NCBI GenBank assembly: GCA_965249765.1
Contig: CBDFMR010000005.1
Span: forward strand, 992,001-1,056,000
Source: CBDFMR01 sp965249765
GTDB lineage: Bacteria; Bacteroidota; Bacteroidia; Chitinophagales; Saprospiraceae
DNA length: 64,000 nt
Direction of reading: 5' to 3'
A program made the translations under genes and the position numbers. Each line of letters starts with the position of its first letter. Position 1 is the stretch's first letter. Positions 8,088 to 18,257 of the stretch are shown here, piece by piece. Below the pieces are notes generated by a model. It was given only the letters and a program-made list of their open reading frames with translations. It was not told the origin of the DNA and ran no database searches.

Positions 8088-11000
8088 GTGAGTAATCTTC
8101 AGCGTCTGATGCAGAGGATAGCAGAGGATGGACAGACGCAAAAACTCATATCTGCTTGCCGAGACAGGTCCCCTTCTATCATTCAGGTGAATGGAATTAT
8201 AGGAGCTCAGGATTGCTTTGCCTTGGCTGCAATTTTTAGTGAAGTTTCTCGACCACATATATACGTAGGCTTGGACAAAGAAGATGCTGCGTATACTTAC
8301 AATACATTATCGCACTTGATAGGCGATGACAAGGTTTATTTCCTCCCTAATTCCTTTAAAAGACCGGCTTCTTTCGAGGAAATGTCTACAAATAACGTAC
8401 TCCAGCGTACCGAAATCGTCAATAAAATAAGCATTGGGTCAGGCATAGAAATTGTGGTCACTTATCCGGAGGCAATCTTTGAGAAAGTCGTCGATCCCAG
8501 ATTGCTTGAGGAGCACAAAATCAGTCTGAGTACTGGTGAGAAAGCGGATGTCGATACGCTGATAGAAGTATTAAGTGAATATGGCTTTGAGCGAGTTGAA
8601 TTTGTATATGAACCAGGGCAATTTGCGATCAGAGGAGGAATCATAGACATCTTTTCTTACGGAAATGAATGGCCTTATAGAATTGAGCTGTTTGATACTG
8701 ATGTAGAGTCGATACGTACTTTTAATCCCACTAATCAACTCTCCGTAAGCGGCATCCGTAAAGTGTCGATTATTCCCAATGTCAACTTAAAATTTAAGCA
8801 AACAGATAAAGTCTCTGTCTTTCATGTATTAAAAGAAGACACGATTCTATGGATTAAAGACATTGAGCTGCTGGTAAGTAAGGTGCAACAATGTTTCGAG
8901 AAAGCAGAAGAATTTGCTGATACGTTGAGTAAGCTCAAAGACCAGGAAGAGCTCAAAGAAATATTCGACCAACGTGCATTTATTTATCCAAAAGATATCC
9001 TTGGAGAGATGTCGAACTATCAGACCTTGAGTCTTTCGCGGGGGAATATTTCGGTAAAGCCAGATCTGACGATCGATTATAACAGTTCGCCACAGCCTAG
9101 TTTCAATAGGAATTTCCAACTCCTCATCTCTGACCTACAAGAAAAGACTGCCAAGGGATTTGAGGTATTTCTCTTTACAGATAGTGCCAGACAGATTGAG
9201 CGCTTTCATGCGATCTTTGAAGATCTAGATGCCAAAGTCGATTTTCATCCTGTGCCCCTGTCCATTCATGCGGGTTTTGTGGACAAGGAGGCAAAAGTTG
9301 CATGCTATACCGATCATCAGATATTTGAACGATTCTATAAGTACCAACTCAAGCGAGGCTTTACCAAGCAGCAAGCTATGAATCTCAAGATGCTACGCGA
9401 GCTAAAGCCAGGTGATTTTGTGACGCATATAGATCACGGCGTAGGCAGATACTCTGGCCTTGAGAAGATAGATATTAATGGCCATATACAAGAGTCAGTT
9501 AGACTCATATACCAGAACAATGACATCCTGTATGTGAGTATCAATTCCCTCCATAAGATTTCAAAATTTGTGGGGAAAGATGGTTCAGAACCCAAACTGC
9601 ACAAGATAGGAGGAGATGCGTGGAAAACACTCAAGCGCAAGACCAAGCGAAAAATCAAGGACATTGCCAATGAGTTGATCAAGTTATATGCTAAACGAAG
9701 AGCATCAAAGGGTCATGCATTTCCACCGGATGGTTACCTGCAAAATGAACTCGAGGCTTCATTTATATACGAAGACACACCAGATCAGTTGACGGCGACG
9801 ATCGATGTAAAGGGAGACATGGAGAAGGAGGTGCCTATGGACAGACTTATCTGTGGAGATGTAGGTTTTGGAAAAACAGAAATAGCGATAAGGGCGGCAT
9901 TCAAGTCCGTAGTCAATGGAAAACAGGTTGCGATTCTTGTTCCTACGACCATTCTAGCCCTACAGCACTTCAATACATTGAATGATCGTCTAAAAGAGTT
10001 TGGTGTAACGGTGGATTATGTAAATAGATTTAGAACTACAAAGGAAAAGACCCAGATCTATAAACGTCTGGAAAGTGGAGAGATTGAGATTATTATAGGG
10101 ACCCATGCCTTGCTTAATAAAAAAGTGAAATTCAAGGATCTTGGATTGTTGGTTATTGACGAAGAGCAGAAATTTGGTGTGGCTGCTAAGGAGAAAATCA
10201 AGGGAATGAAGGTCAACGTGGATACGCTTACCCTCACGGCTACACCGATTCCCAGGACATTGCAGTTTTCATTGATGGCGGCAAGAGATCTGTCCATCAT
10301 ACGTACTCCTCCACCCAATAGGCAATCCATACACACCGAGCGGCGGGTCTTCAATGACGAGCTCATAAGAGATGCGATCTATTACGAGTCCAATCGAGGA
10401 GGTCAGGTGTTCTTTGTACATAATCGAGTAAAGACCTTACCCGACATTGCGGCGATGGTAAAAAGACTCTGCCCTGATGTGGAGGTAGCATCAGCTCATG
10501 GACAGATGGAGTCCAAGGACCTGGAAAAAACACTGCTTGATTTTATTGATTACAAGTTTGATGTATTGATTTGTACAAATATCATTGAGACCGGTCTCGA
10601 TATCTCCAATGCCAATACAATCATCATCAACAATGCACATCATTTCGGTATGAGTGATTTGCACCAGTTACGGGGAAGAGTAGGGCGGTCCAATAAGAAA
10701 GCGTTTTGTTACTTATTTGCGCCACCATTGTCGGTGTTGACGACTGACGCCAGGAAACGTTTACAAACACTTGAGGAATTTTCTGATCTAGGAAGTGGAT
10801 TTCATATCGCAATGAGGGACCTAGATATTCGAGGTGCAGGGAATCTATTGGGTGGCGAGCAGAGCGGCTTTATTGCAGATATAGGATTTGATACTTATCA
10901 GAAGATTCTCGAAGAAGCCATCCACGAATTGAAGGAAACGCAGTTTAAAGAACTCTTTAAAGAGGAAAACAAGAAAGAGAAGAATTATGTGCGTGAGGTG

Positions 11001-11471
11001 GACATAGATACAGATATAGAAATGCTCATGCCGGATGACTATGTCAATAACATCCAGGAACGACTCAGGCTCTACTCACAACTTGATGGCGTCAAGGACG
11101 AAGCTGGATTGATGAAGTATAGGTCTACCTTGAAAGACAGATTTGGTCCGATACCTCAGCAGGTAGAGGAGCTTTTTAATGGCTTACGCTTGCGATGGAT
11201 CAGCAAGAAACTAGGATTTGAACGCATCTCCCTTAAGAATAGAAAAATGCGTTGCTTTTTTCTCAGCAATGGGCAGTCGCCTTATTTCGAGTCTGATACT
11301 TTCAAAGGAATCCTCGCATACGTTGCTGAAAAAGGGCATGAAAATAATACTACTCTAAAGCAAACTACTAAGTATCTTATCATGATCAAAGATGGTGTAA
11401 AGAATCTGAAAGAGGCAAGGATACTACTGCAAAGGATGGAGGAGGACATTGAGGAAGAAACTGTAAGTTGA
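8088..11471 (+). CDS. mfd: Transcription-repair coupling factor
   Basis: Mfd removes RNA polymerase stalled at lesions and recruits UvrA. The 1127-residue protein has the full order: UvrB-like N-terminal modules, the RNA-polymerase-interacting CarD-like domain near residues 435-500 (LKPGDFVTHIDHGVGRYSG), helicase motor with Walker A GDVGFGKTE near 590 and DEEQ box near 690, TATPIPRTLQ, the QLRGRVGRS motif VI and the TRCF C-terminal domain from about 980. The GTG at 8088 gives the longest form. The promoter position makes the ATG at 8109 a serious alternative (seven residues shorter). Confidence 0.97.
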   Translation: MSNLQRLMQRIAEDGQTQKLISACRDRSPSIIQVNGIIGAQDCFALAAIFSEVSRPHIYVGLDKEDAAYTYNTLSHLIGDDKVYFLPNSFKRPASFEEMSTNNVLQRTEIVNKISIGSGIEIVVTYPEAIFEKVVDPRLLEEHKISLSTGEKADVDTLIEVLSEYGFERVEFVYEPGQFAIRGGIIDIFSYGNEWPYRIELFDTDVESIRTFNPTNQLSVSGIRKVSIIPNVNLKFKQTDKVSVFHVLKEDTILWIKDIELLVSKVQQCFEKAEEFADTLSKLKDQEELKEIFDQRAFIYPKDILGEMSNYQTLSLSRGNISVKPDLTIDYNSSPQPSFNRNFQLLISDLQEKTAKGFEVFLFTDSARQIERFHAIFEDLDAKVDFHPVPLSIHAGFVDKEAKVACYTDHQIFERFYKYQLKRGFTKQQAMNLKMLRELKPGDFVTHIDHGVGRYSGLEKIDINGHIQESVRLIYQNNDILYVSINSLHKISKFVGKDGSEPKLHKIGGDAWKTLKRKTKRKIKDIANELIKLYAKRRASKGHAFPPDGYLQNELEASFIYEDTPDQLTATIDVKGDMEKEVPMDRLICGDVGFGKTEIAIRAAFKSVVNGKQVAILVPTTILALQHFNTLNDRLKEFGVTVDYVNRFRTTKEKTQIYKRLESGEIEIIIGTHALLNKKVKFKDLGLLVIDEEQKFGVAAKEKIKGMKVNVDTLTLTATPIPRTLQFSLMAARDLSIIRTPPPNRQSIHTERRVFNDELIRDAIYYESNRGGQVFFVHNRVKTLPDIAAMVKRLCPDVEVASAHGQMESKDLEKTLLDFIDYKFDVLICTNIIETGLDISNANTIIINNAHHFGMSDLHQLRGRVGRSNKKAFCYLFAPPLSVLTTDARKRLQTLEEFSDLGSGFHIAMRDLDIRGAGNLLGGEQSGFIADIGFDTYQKILEEAIHELKETQFKELFKEENKKEKNYVREVDIDTDIEMLMPDDYVNNIQERLRLYSQLDGVKDEAGLMKYRSTLKDRFGPIPQQVEELFNGLRLRWISKKLGFERISLKNRKMRCFFLSNGQSPYFESDTFKGILAYVAEKGHENNTTLKQTTKYLIMIKDGVKNLKEARILLQRMEEDIEEETVS

Positions 11472-11585
11472 GTCCTATATTTCTAGATAGTAATGCTCAG
11501 CAAGAAAGAATTACATCTACATTCCTATCGAGTTTAAGAAAGCCAAGACCAATAATCCTCCCAGAACACCTAGCGTAGTTGTTTA

Positions 11586-12112
11586 TTACAATGAAGCTTC
11601 TCGAGACGTATGGAATCCAATGTTATAAACCCACTCATTCTTCTTTTCAGGGTAAATAATGTGATCTAAGCGACTAGATAAGCCGACATATTTAGAGAAT
11701 TTATAATTGGCTCCGAATGAAAACCCACCAAACCTTTCTGTTTCAGAATTAAAAACCAGAATTCCAGGAGATACATTCCATTCAGAATATTTTCCAATCT
11801 TTCTTCCATAGCGGCCATATAGAGCAAACTGAAAGTTCAGGCTGGTCACTGTGAAAATATAGTCCGCTCGAGACAAAGATCCCTAAAATTTTTCCCCTTC
11901 ATATACTTTCGATTCCAGCCAAGATTTAAGGTTATGTCGCCATACTTATTTCTATTGGTTTTAACGTTGACTATATAGTGAAGACCCAACTCAGTGATCA
12001 TAGCATTCTTGTCACCTGATTCTTCAGACGATTGAGAGAATGCAACGCTGTTGAGTTGAAGAATGCCTATCAAGAGTATACTTTTAATGAGTACTATTTT
12101 CCATCTTTCCAT
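11586..12112 (-). pseudogene. Outer-membrane beta-barrel-like protein, frameshifted
   Basis: Two overlapping frames read as one gene. The first (12112-11846) has a signal peptide (IVLIKSILLIGILQLNSVAFSQ) and alternating strands (ELGLHYIVNV, DITLNLGWNRKYMKG). The second (open to 11586) continues with strand pairs such as FQFALYGRYGRKIGKY and GGFSFGANYKFSKYVGLSSRLDHI. The switch falls near 11880 at an A5T5 run, where one base lost or gained joins the frames. Joined length would be about 175 residues, in keeping with a small barrel. The start overlaps the end of the upstream peptidase gene by 19 bp. Inactivation or a sequence error are both possible. Confidence 0.65.
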
Positions 12113-13497
12113 GTGGCAACGTATTTCAATAATCGAATGACTTTTTTTCTGATTTCTGACGAAGGTGACATATAATGATTGTTCATAATGCTGAAGTAAA
12201 GTATGTCATTTCCTTGAGTAATCAAATACCCGGACAGATTGTAATTGTTGCTTAAGCTTCCCGACTTAGCATATATCTCAATGTCTGTTGAAGGAAGATT
12301 GCTCAATGACCCTCCTCCAGGGCGTGGGAATAGTTTCTTGATTTTATTGAGCTCTGATTTTCGATAGATGCGATTTAGTATCCATGTGAGGGACCTTGGG
12401 GTCATTAGATTATACCTTGAAAGCCCTGATCCATCAACCCATCTCGGTACATCAGGGATACCGTTTATAATATTCTCTTTACTAAAATCTATTACCTTCC
12501 TTGTACTCAGAGTGTCAAATAAGATATGGCTACACATGATCAAAAGCTGCTCTGAAATAAAATTATCACTATCAACCAGGACTTTTTTATAAAGGCTATC
12601 ACTAGTTCCATCCATAATATTTCTAAAGTATGACGAAGAGTCTGAGCCATTCACCTTATCTACTCGCCTGCCCAATGTATCTGAGAGTAGATCTATCAGC
12701 AGACTGTCAGTAATATAAATGGGAACTTCTCGATCTACCTTACTAGAGACAGAGCAGTTAACTTCAATGTCATTTCCACGAATTCTTTGTAAAAACTGAG
12801 TAGCACTGCCGGTCGTGTCCAAGCTGACAAATGATTTAAAAAAAGGAGGATCTACTTTAAGAAAAGTTGAGTCTGATTCCTTGCCTATCCAGAGGACGTT
12901 TCCATATATAGGAAGGGATGATATTTGCCTTTGATAAGAATAATTGGTATCGTCCCAGGCCCATCCTGACCCATAAACTGAGGTTTGAAAATTGGATAAA
13001 TCAAGGTATATCTTGTCTGTAGATTCAGACAGTAGTTTGAATATTTTGCCATCATCTTTGAGATATGGGTGCAATAAAATCGGGTATCCTGTTCCTTTGA
13101 TTATCAGAGAGTCATGGGATCGTCTGTAAGCCAGTGCCGGCAACTTGTAGCCGAGGATATTCAGCGCAGTGTAGTATGTGAACAACTTGGTATTTGATGC
13201 TGGGATAAAGTACTTGTTATCATTAAGGGAAAAGATATCCTTTCCTGATACTGCATCGACTATGCTGATACCCAAGAATCCATGGATACTGTCGTATTCT
13301 TCGCTAATGATCTTAGACAAACTATCTTGAAAGGCAATGGGAGGATTTGCGATTTGATTCTTGCGAGGAATGGTAGGTGATGGTGAATCGAGGGATTTAT
13401 TTCTACCACATGAGATAAATATCAACACAATAGAAAGGGTCAATACCGAACTACTAGCAAGCTTATTAAAAGTATCACTAAAATTAAAAATCTTCAT
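12094..13497 (-). CDS. dacB: D-alanyl-D-alanine carboxypeptidase/endopeptidase, PBP4 (S13) family lipoprotein
   Basis: Class C low-molecular-weight penicillin-binding protein that trims or cleaves peptidoglycan cross-links in the periplasm. The 467-residue protein has a lipoprotein signal with the lipobox Cys at residue 30 (IFISC). Active-site motifs are the SxxK Ser101-Lys104 in PASNTKLFTYY, the DGSGLSRYN segment typical of PBP4, and KSG at 411-413 in place of the commoner KTG. Divergence from E. coli PBP4 is large outside these motifs. The downstream barrel gene overlaps it by 19 bp, so the two are probably cotranscribed. Confidence 0.9.
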   Translation of the reverse strand: MKIFNFSDTFNKLASSSVLTLSIVLIFISCGRNKSLDSPSPTIPRKNQIANPPIAFQDSLSKIISEEYDSIHGFLGISIVDAVSGKDIFSLNDNKYFIPASNTKLFTYYTALNILGYKLPALAYRRSHDSLIIKGTGYPILLHPYLKDDGKIFKLLSESTDKIYLDLSNFQTSVYGSGWAWDDTNYSYQRQISSLPIYGNVLWIGKESDSTFLKVDPPFFKSFVSLDTTGSATQFLQRIRGNDIEVNCSVSSKVDREVPIYITDSLLIDLLSDTLGRRVDKVNGSDSSSYFRNIMDGTSDSLYKKVLVDSDNFISEQLLIMCSHILFDTLSTRKVIDFSKENIINGIPDVPRWVDGSGLSRYNLMTPRSLTWILNRIYRKSELNKIKKLFPRPGGGSLSNLPSTDIEIYAKSGSLSNNYNLSGYLITQGNDILYFSIMNNHYMSPSSEIRKKVIRLLKYVATWKDGK

Positions 13498-13628
13498 TAT
13501 TTGTGCTCCGTTTGAAGATCAAATAAACAATAAAACAATGATTATTGTATTGGGGATGATTTAGTCTGATATGGTTCTAATTGACCAGTAGGGCTTTACA
13601 GAAGCAACCAATTAAATAAGTCATACTC

Positions 13629-14699
13629 CTAAAGCTTCTTTCGCCACTCTCTCAGATTAGCCGAAAAACTAAGGTGATTACTTGCTCCAGCTAGATGATG
13701 ATAGCCCAGACCATAGTCAATCCTAAACTTAGATATCTTCAAACCGAATCCTCCGGAAAAGCCGCTAAGACTCCTAAAATCTGCAACTGACAATTCCCTA
13801 CGCATCAGATGTCTATAGCCGATACGTAATCTTAAGTTTTCGTGCTTTCCCAATAGAAACTCTCCACTAAAAATAAAGTGTCGAAAGAAATTATCAAGCT
13901 CATTAGAGAATTTACTCTCTGATACTTCTTGACCAAAAAGGTCTGTCTCCGGCGCTATATTGGGGTCATCATATCTGATACTCCATTGTTGAAGTTGATG
14001 GGCAGTAATGGTAATTCTGAATGGAAGATACCTGAGTTGCTTAGATACAGCTATCTGGATGTCAAGGGGGGTCTTCGACCTTTCGGAAGTAAAGGACGAT
14101 AACTGGACTCCCAGGCTTTTTATAACTCCTCCGATAGCAAATTTGCTTTGCTTATTGAGATAATGGATTCCTAAATCTGTAGTAAGTCCTGTACTCGAGT
14201 ATGATTCAAAGCTGGAAAATATCGCTGAAAGGTTCGCGCCAATTCGAATACGCTCATTGAGTTGATAACCGGCACCCATGGTAATGGCAGTTTCCCTTGC
14301 TGAGAAAGACCCTATCTCATTGCCGATCTCATCAGCTCTCACAAAGTCTCCGTAGCTGATATACTTCACACCGAGGTGCGCATCAAGATTTGTCTTAGGA
14401 ATTCTAAGGCCATAATTAAATGTTCCATGGCTCGTGCCAGCAAATAGGAAAGAGTGATTAAATGTAAGGTTATGACGCATAGAATCTGTGATGAGTGCTG
14501 GATTTTGAAATCCAAGGGCGACATCATCATCAGCAACCGTAATGAGACTTCCGCCGAGGGCTGTGACACGCGAAGAGCTAGGGAGGTTTATAAATTCATA
14601 GACACTACGTCCACCTATTTGTCCGCTCATCGAAGTCAAGAACAGGATCAAGACGATTACAATTGCTACTGTGCTATAACTCCTTCTGTTAATGTCCAT
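13629..14699 (-). CDS. porQ: Type IX secretion system protein PorQ
   Basis: PorQ is an FadL/PorV-like outer-membrane barrel that, with PorU, PorV and PorZ, forms the attachment complex that processes T9SS cargo. The 356-residue protein has an N-terminal signal (VAIVIVLILFLTSMSGQ) and the PorV/PorQ signature YEFINLPSSSRVTALGGSLI, then VADDDVALGFQNPALI. The remainder is alternating barrel strands. The C-terminus carries the conserved GLKISKFRIDYGLGYHHLAGASNH segment. Its presence agrees with the T9SS-sorted protein at 52543. Confidence 0.9.
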   Translation of the reverse strand: MDINRRSYSTVAIVIVLILFLTSMSGQIGGRSVYEFINLPSSSRVTALGGSLITVADDDVALGFQNPALITDSMRHNLTFNHSFLFAGTSHGTFNYGLRIPKTNLDAHLGVKYISYGDFVRADEIGNEIGSFSARETAITMGAGYQLNERIRIGANLSAIFSSFESYSSTGLTTDLGIHYLNKQSKFAIGGVIKSLGVQLSSFTSERSKTPLDIQIAVSKQLRYLPFRITITAHQLQQWSIRYDDPNIAPETDLFGQEVSESKFSNELDNFFRHFIFSGEFLLGKHENLRLRIGYRHLMRRELSVADFRSLSGFSGGFGLKISKFRIDYGLGYHHLAGASNHLSFSANLREWRKKL

Positions 14700-15292
14700 A
14701 TGGTTTTACAAAGTGCTAGGCTATCGCACATCATTTTCTTAATTAATTTACCTGATTCGTCGTATTCTTCAAGCAATCCAAATTCATTATCACCATTAAG
14801 ATAGGATCCTTTCCATCGAATCGTTCCATTTTCATGAAACTCCTTAAATGGGCCATTTTCTTCATTATTTTTAAAGTTGACTTCCTCTTTTATTATGCCA
14901 CTTTCATCAAAAGACTTTAGGATACCGGTTAGTTCTCCCCCAGTGTATTGACTGATGACTTTGAGTTTACCATTGGCATGATATACCTTGTACTCACCCT
15001 CCATCAGTCCATCAACATACCGCTCCTCTATTTCTATACTACCATCTGCTCTAGTGTGTGTCCTTTTTCCTTGGAGAACTCCAATGTTGTATTCTTCCGT
15101 AATAGAAACTGCACCATTCTCATGAAAGTGTTGGCTGAGGCCATCTTTCATAGAGTCACCCACAAACTGATACCTGTGAATAATATTACCATTTTCACCT
15201 TTGATCTCAACAGTTGTATAAGGATTGTGCTTGCAAGAGTATATAAGCAGGCATGTTAGCACACTGAGGTATAGATTGGTTTGATTCAACAT
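14666..15292 (-). CDS. MORN-repeat (YwqK-like) lipoprotein
   Basis: The protein has about 208 residues from the ATG at 15290-15292 (the frame is open six codons further). A lipoprotein signal ends in the lipobox LLIYSC. Six or so MORN-variant repeats follow, with the rhythm F-HENG / Y--G---G (for example LSQHFHENGAVSITEEYNIG and KVYHANGKLKVISQYTGG). This repeat is found in proteins annotated as YwqK-family antitoxins, but no toxin partner is present, so that label should not be read as function. It overlaps the porQ start by 34 bp and probably shares its transcript. Confidence 0.8.
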   Translation of the reverse strand: MLNQTNLYLSVLTCLLIYSCKHNPYTTVEIKGENGNIIHRYQFVGDSMKDGLSQHFHENGAVSITEEYNIGVLQGKRTHTRADGSIEIEERYVDGLMEGEYKVYHANGKLKVISQYTGGELTGILKSFDESGIIKEEVNFKNNEENGPFKEFHENGTIRWKGSYLNGDNEFGLLEEYDESGKLIKKMMCDSLALCKTIWTLTEGVIAQ

Positions 15293-15344
15293 CAGTATAT
15301 CAACGAACAATACAACAATAAAATATACCGTCGGATAACATTCT

Positions 15345-17462
15345 TTACATGTTTAGCTGATACCTACCATCTACGACTTTGGCATTCTTACGTAAAGACT
15401 TCATTAGAGATTCAGAGACTTTAGCTCGTTGCCGAGTCGTTGCCGTGGTTCTCAGTACAGGAAGATTTGAAGATATGCTTGGTTCTGATCTTCTCATTAC
15501 ATTGATAAAGTAGATACCGTTTTCTCCAGCTATGGGACCTGATACAAGATTTGGTTCCCTTGTCATTGCAGCAGCTATAACCTTGGGCTCTACGCCAATT
15601 CCAGGCAAGGTCGGACTCGCAAATGATACACTTTCAACGGTGTCTATAGTTACTGAATACTTAGATGCAATTGACGATAAGTCGCTAGAACTTACATCAC
15701 TTGCCACTTTATCAGCTTTTTTCATATTTCTTACCAATCCCGTAATCTCTTCTCTTGCATCATCCAGGCTTCTTGCTCCGGTTTTATTGATTTTACGTAG
15801 TGCTACTGCCACATACTTGTTGTCATAGTATAGCGCTGGGTCAGAAAAAGTGTAAACTTCCGGCGAAACATCACCGACCTCTACATCCTCATCATACATC
15901 CATCTTACCATATCTCTGCCTGTTGCGCCTCCGCCTACTGTACCAAATTGAAAGCCATCTTTTTTTAATTCCGGTGATATCTCGAGAGATACATCATCTC
16001 TATTTTCCAATGCTGTTCTTAAGGTCTCTATATTTCTATGCTCACCCAATAGATCGGCCACAGAGGTATTCACCTCATTCTGAGTATCTTCTCTAGGTAT
16101 AATGGGGTAGCCGAGAAAAGCAACTCTTTTCTTCTCGTCCTGATTGAGATATTTCTTGTCTAGAATATTGATGAGATGTACTCCAAATCGTGATTCAACC
16201 ACATAGTAACCTCCTTCGCTACCAGAATAGAAACACACATCATTAAATGCTGGAACCATAGAACCTTGAACGAAGTAACCCAAGTCTCCACCTTTTAATC
16301 CAGATCCGGTATCATGACTGTTCTTTTGTGCAAGGGTGTCAAAATCTGCCCTCCCACTGGTCACAAGCATGTACATAGAGTCTATAAAAGCCTTGGCTGC
16401 ATCCAACTGTGCTGGATCATTAACATCTGCTCTTCTGAGAATATGACGCGCATTTACAGAGTCGGGAATTGACTTGCTGTCAATCAACTTGATCGCAGTA
16501 AAGGCTCCACTTTCTTCATATGGGCCATAAACGTCACCTTCATTTAGATCACCGATAAATGATTGTACAAGCTCCGGCATCTCATCTACACTATAGTAGT
16601 AATTTCGATAATTACCATTGTTATTAATTGCAAATAGAGAATCATCATTTGTTGTTCTAAATTCATCTAGTAGGCTAGCTACCTTATCTTTCCAATACAA
16701 AGAATCTTCCGCATTGGCTACAACATCAAATACGACATAATCAGCTAATCTGGTTTCATCTTCTCGCGTAAATTCAACAATGTGATCATCTAAGTAAGCT
16801 TTTAAATCACCATCACTGACTTGTACCTCACTATCTGGAATATTGTCAAATGGAATCTTCACAAGAATGAGTGTAGCACTGGTACTGTTTAGTTGTTGAT
16901 CTGCTTCTATCATCCAAGTGGGTGAGTACATCCCTTTAGCTACGAGATTATTCAACTTACCTTGCTTATGTACCGTGATTACTTGTTTTTCCTGTTCGCC
17001 CCAAAATACCCTAAGCTGCTCATTGGTAAAATTACCTGATTCTAAAGCCTGCTTAAATTGATTTAGCTGCTCTACATTCACTTGACCAGTCTGAGGATTT
17101 GTAAAATTATTTCTGATGACCGGACTCATATTTTGGCCAAACTGAAGATCCATCAATTCCTCACTACTGACTCTTATTCCCAAATTTTCAGATTCTTCAT
17201 CTATTATTGCCTTTTCTACAAAATAATTCCAAAGTTGATTTTGATTGGCATAATGATCTCCAGAAGAGTATAACGCCGATTGGGCGCGTTGGAAAGCGTT
17301 GTATTCGATTTTTGAACCGCCGACCTGACCTACAATGGGATTGGTCCCTCCACCTGGATTGCTTGATCCTGTCATGTCCATCATTACAAATGCCGCCAGT
17401 GCGAGTCCGAGAAGGATAAGAACAAACCAAAAATTCTTTCGTATAGTACCTATTAATGCCAT
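15345..17462 (-). CDS. PpiD/SurA-type membrane-anchored peptidyl-prolyl isomerase
   Basis: Periplasmic folding factor anchored in the inner membrane. The 705-residue protein has a single N-terminal membrane helix (about 12-30), a SurA_N-like chaperone region (about 45-190), and a parvulin rotamase domain at about 335-434 (NARHILRRA, then GLKGGDLGYFVQGSMVPAFND and VESRFGVHLINIL). The long C-terminal part is weakly conserved. The architecture matches the Bacteroidota PpiD group, which supports outer-membrane protein biogenesis. A TAnnTTTG promoter lies 50 bp upstream. The two genes downstream (MORN lipoprotein, porQ) are also envelope proteins. Confidence 0.9.
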   Translation of the reverse strand: MALIGTIRKNFWFVLILLGLALAAFVMMDMTGSSNPGGGTNPIVGQVGGSKIEYNAFQRAQSALYSSGDHYANQNQLWNYFVEKAIIDEESENLGIRVSSEELMDLQFGQNMSPVIRNNFTNPQTGQVNVEQLNQFKQALESGNFTNEQLRVFWGEQEKQVITVHKQGKLNNLVAKGMYSPTWMIEADQQLNSTSATLILVKIPFDNIPDSEVQVSDGDLKAYLDDHIVEFTREDETRLADYVVFDVVANAEDSLYWKDKVASLLDEFRTTNDDSLFAINNNGNYRNYYYSVDEMPELVQSFIGDLNEGDVYGPYEESGAFTAIKLIDSKSIPDSVNARHILRRADVNDPAQLDAAKAFIDSMYMLVTSGRADFDTLAQKNSHDTGSGLKGGDLGYFVQGSMVPAFNDVCFYSGSEGGYYVVESRFGVHLINILDKKYLNQDEKKRVAFLGYPIIPREDTQNEVNTSVADLLGEHRNIETLRTALENRDDVSLEISPELKKDGFQFGTVGGGATGRDMVRWMYDEDVEVGDVSPEVYTFSDPALYYDNKYVAVALRKINKTGARSLDDAREEITGLVRNMKKADKVASDVSSSDLSSIASKYSVTIDTVESVSFASPTLPGIGVEPKVIAAAMTREPNLVSGPIAGENGIYFINVMRRSEPSISSNLPVLRTTATTRQRAKVSESLMKSLRKNAKVVDGRYQLNM

Positions 17463-17511
17463 TATAATCTCTGTTAATATTTTAGAAAGACAAAGCGCTT
17501 AAAAAAGCTTG

Positions 17512-17519
17512 CAAAGGTA
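17512..17519 (-). promoter_or_regulatory. TAnnTTTG -7 element for the PpiD-type gene
   Basis: TACCTTTG on the minus strand, 49 bp before the ATG. It matches the Bacteroidota -7 consensus. Confidence 0.6.
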
Positions 17520-17579
17520 GACTCTTTACGTCTGATATCAAAACATTAGAAATGATAAAATTGTGAGTGTACTTTTGAT

Positions 17580-18152
17580 TCAAAAGTACTTTTTAGCCGC
17601 TGCATCCAGCTCTTCATAAAAGTCCTTTCCATACTTTCTTACCATTGCTTCTTTTGCAAATTCATAGACCTTGATATTTCTCTCTTTGCCATTATGACAA
17701 GCGGGATTGCAAATATCCCATTGGTTGTAATTTAGTGCATCGATGTCAACTCCGGATAGATTCTCTATTCTCACAGGATATAAGTGACATGAAACCGGTT
17801 TGAGGAAGGATGATTTTCCTTGCATATGCAAGCTCTCAAGTGCACAGAGGTCAATCCCATTTTCGGTTTTAAGAAATACACAGCGACCATCATTATGCAG
17901 TGTAGTACCCCATTTCTTATTCTCTTCAAAGAACTGATAAGGTCCTTTTTCTTCAAGCAATAAGGCAGAATCTGGTTCCAGCTCGTCATGAAGCATGTCC
18001 TTCATATCATCAAGAATCTTCTTTTCTTCATCTTCAAGTGGTGCTCCATAGTCTCCCTCTCGACAACAAACACCCTTACACTTGTCTAGATTGCACGCAA
18101 AATATTCGGAAAGGAGATCTTCGCTTATCAATTTGTCTTGTATGGCAAACAT
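17580..18152 (-). CDS. DUF3109 family cysteine-rich protein
   Basis: The 190-residue protein opens with the cysteine cluster FACNLDKCKGVCCREGDYG, and further Cys residues occur at GRCVFL, DLCALE, PVSCHLYPVRI and WDICNPACHNG. This is the DUF3109 pattern, related to the YkgJ-type metal-chelating Cys-rich families. A bound zinc or iron-sulfur centre is likely, but its function is unknown. It is a single gene, transcribed away from the citrate synthase group. Confidence 0.85.
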   Translation of the reverse strand: MFAIQDKLISEDLLSEYFACNLDKCKGVCCREGDYGAPLEDEEKKILDDMKDMLHDELEPDSALLLEEKGPYQFFEENKKWGTTLHNDGRCVFLKTENGIDLCALESLHMQGKSSFLKPVSCHLYPVRIENLSGVDIDALNYNQWDICNPACHNGKERNIKVYEFAKEAMVRKYGKDFYEELDAAAKKYF

Positions 18153-18257
18153 GTATTAAAACCGTTAAAAAGTACTAAATGAGCTAAAAATTTGTGACGA
18201 AATTAGACCATTACTCGTATTATAATTGTAGATTTCCGCATTAAATATTTTTTTGCT

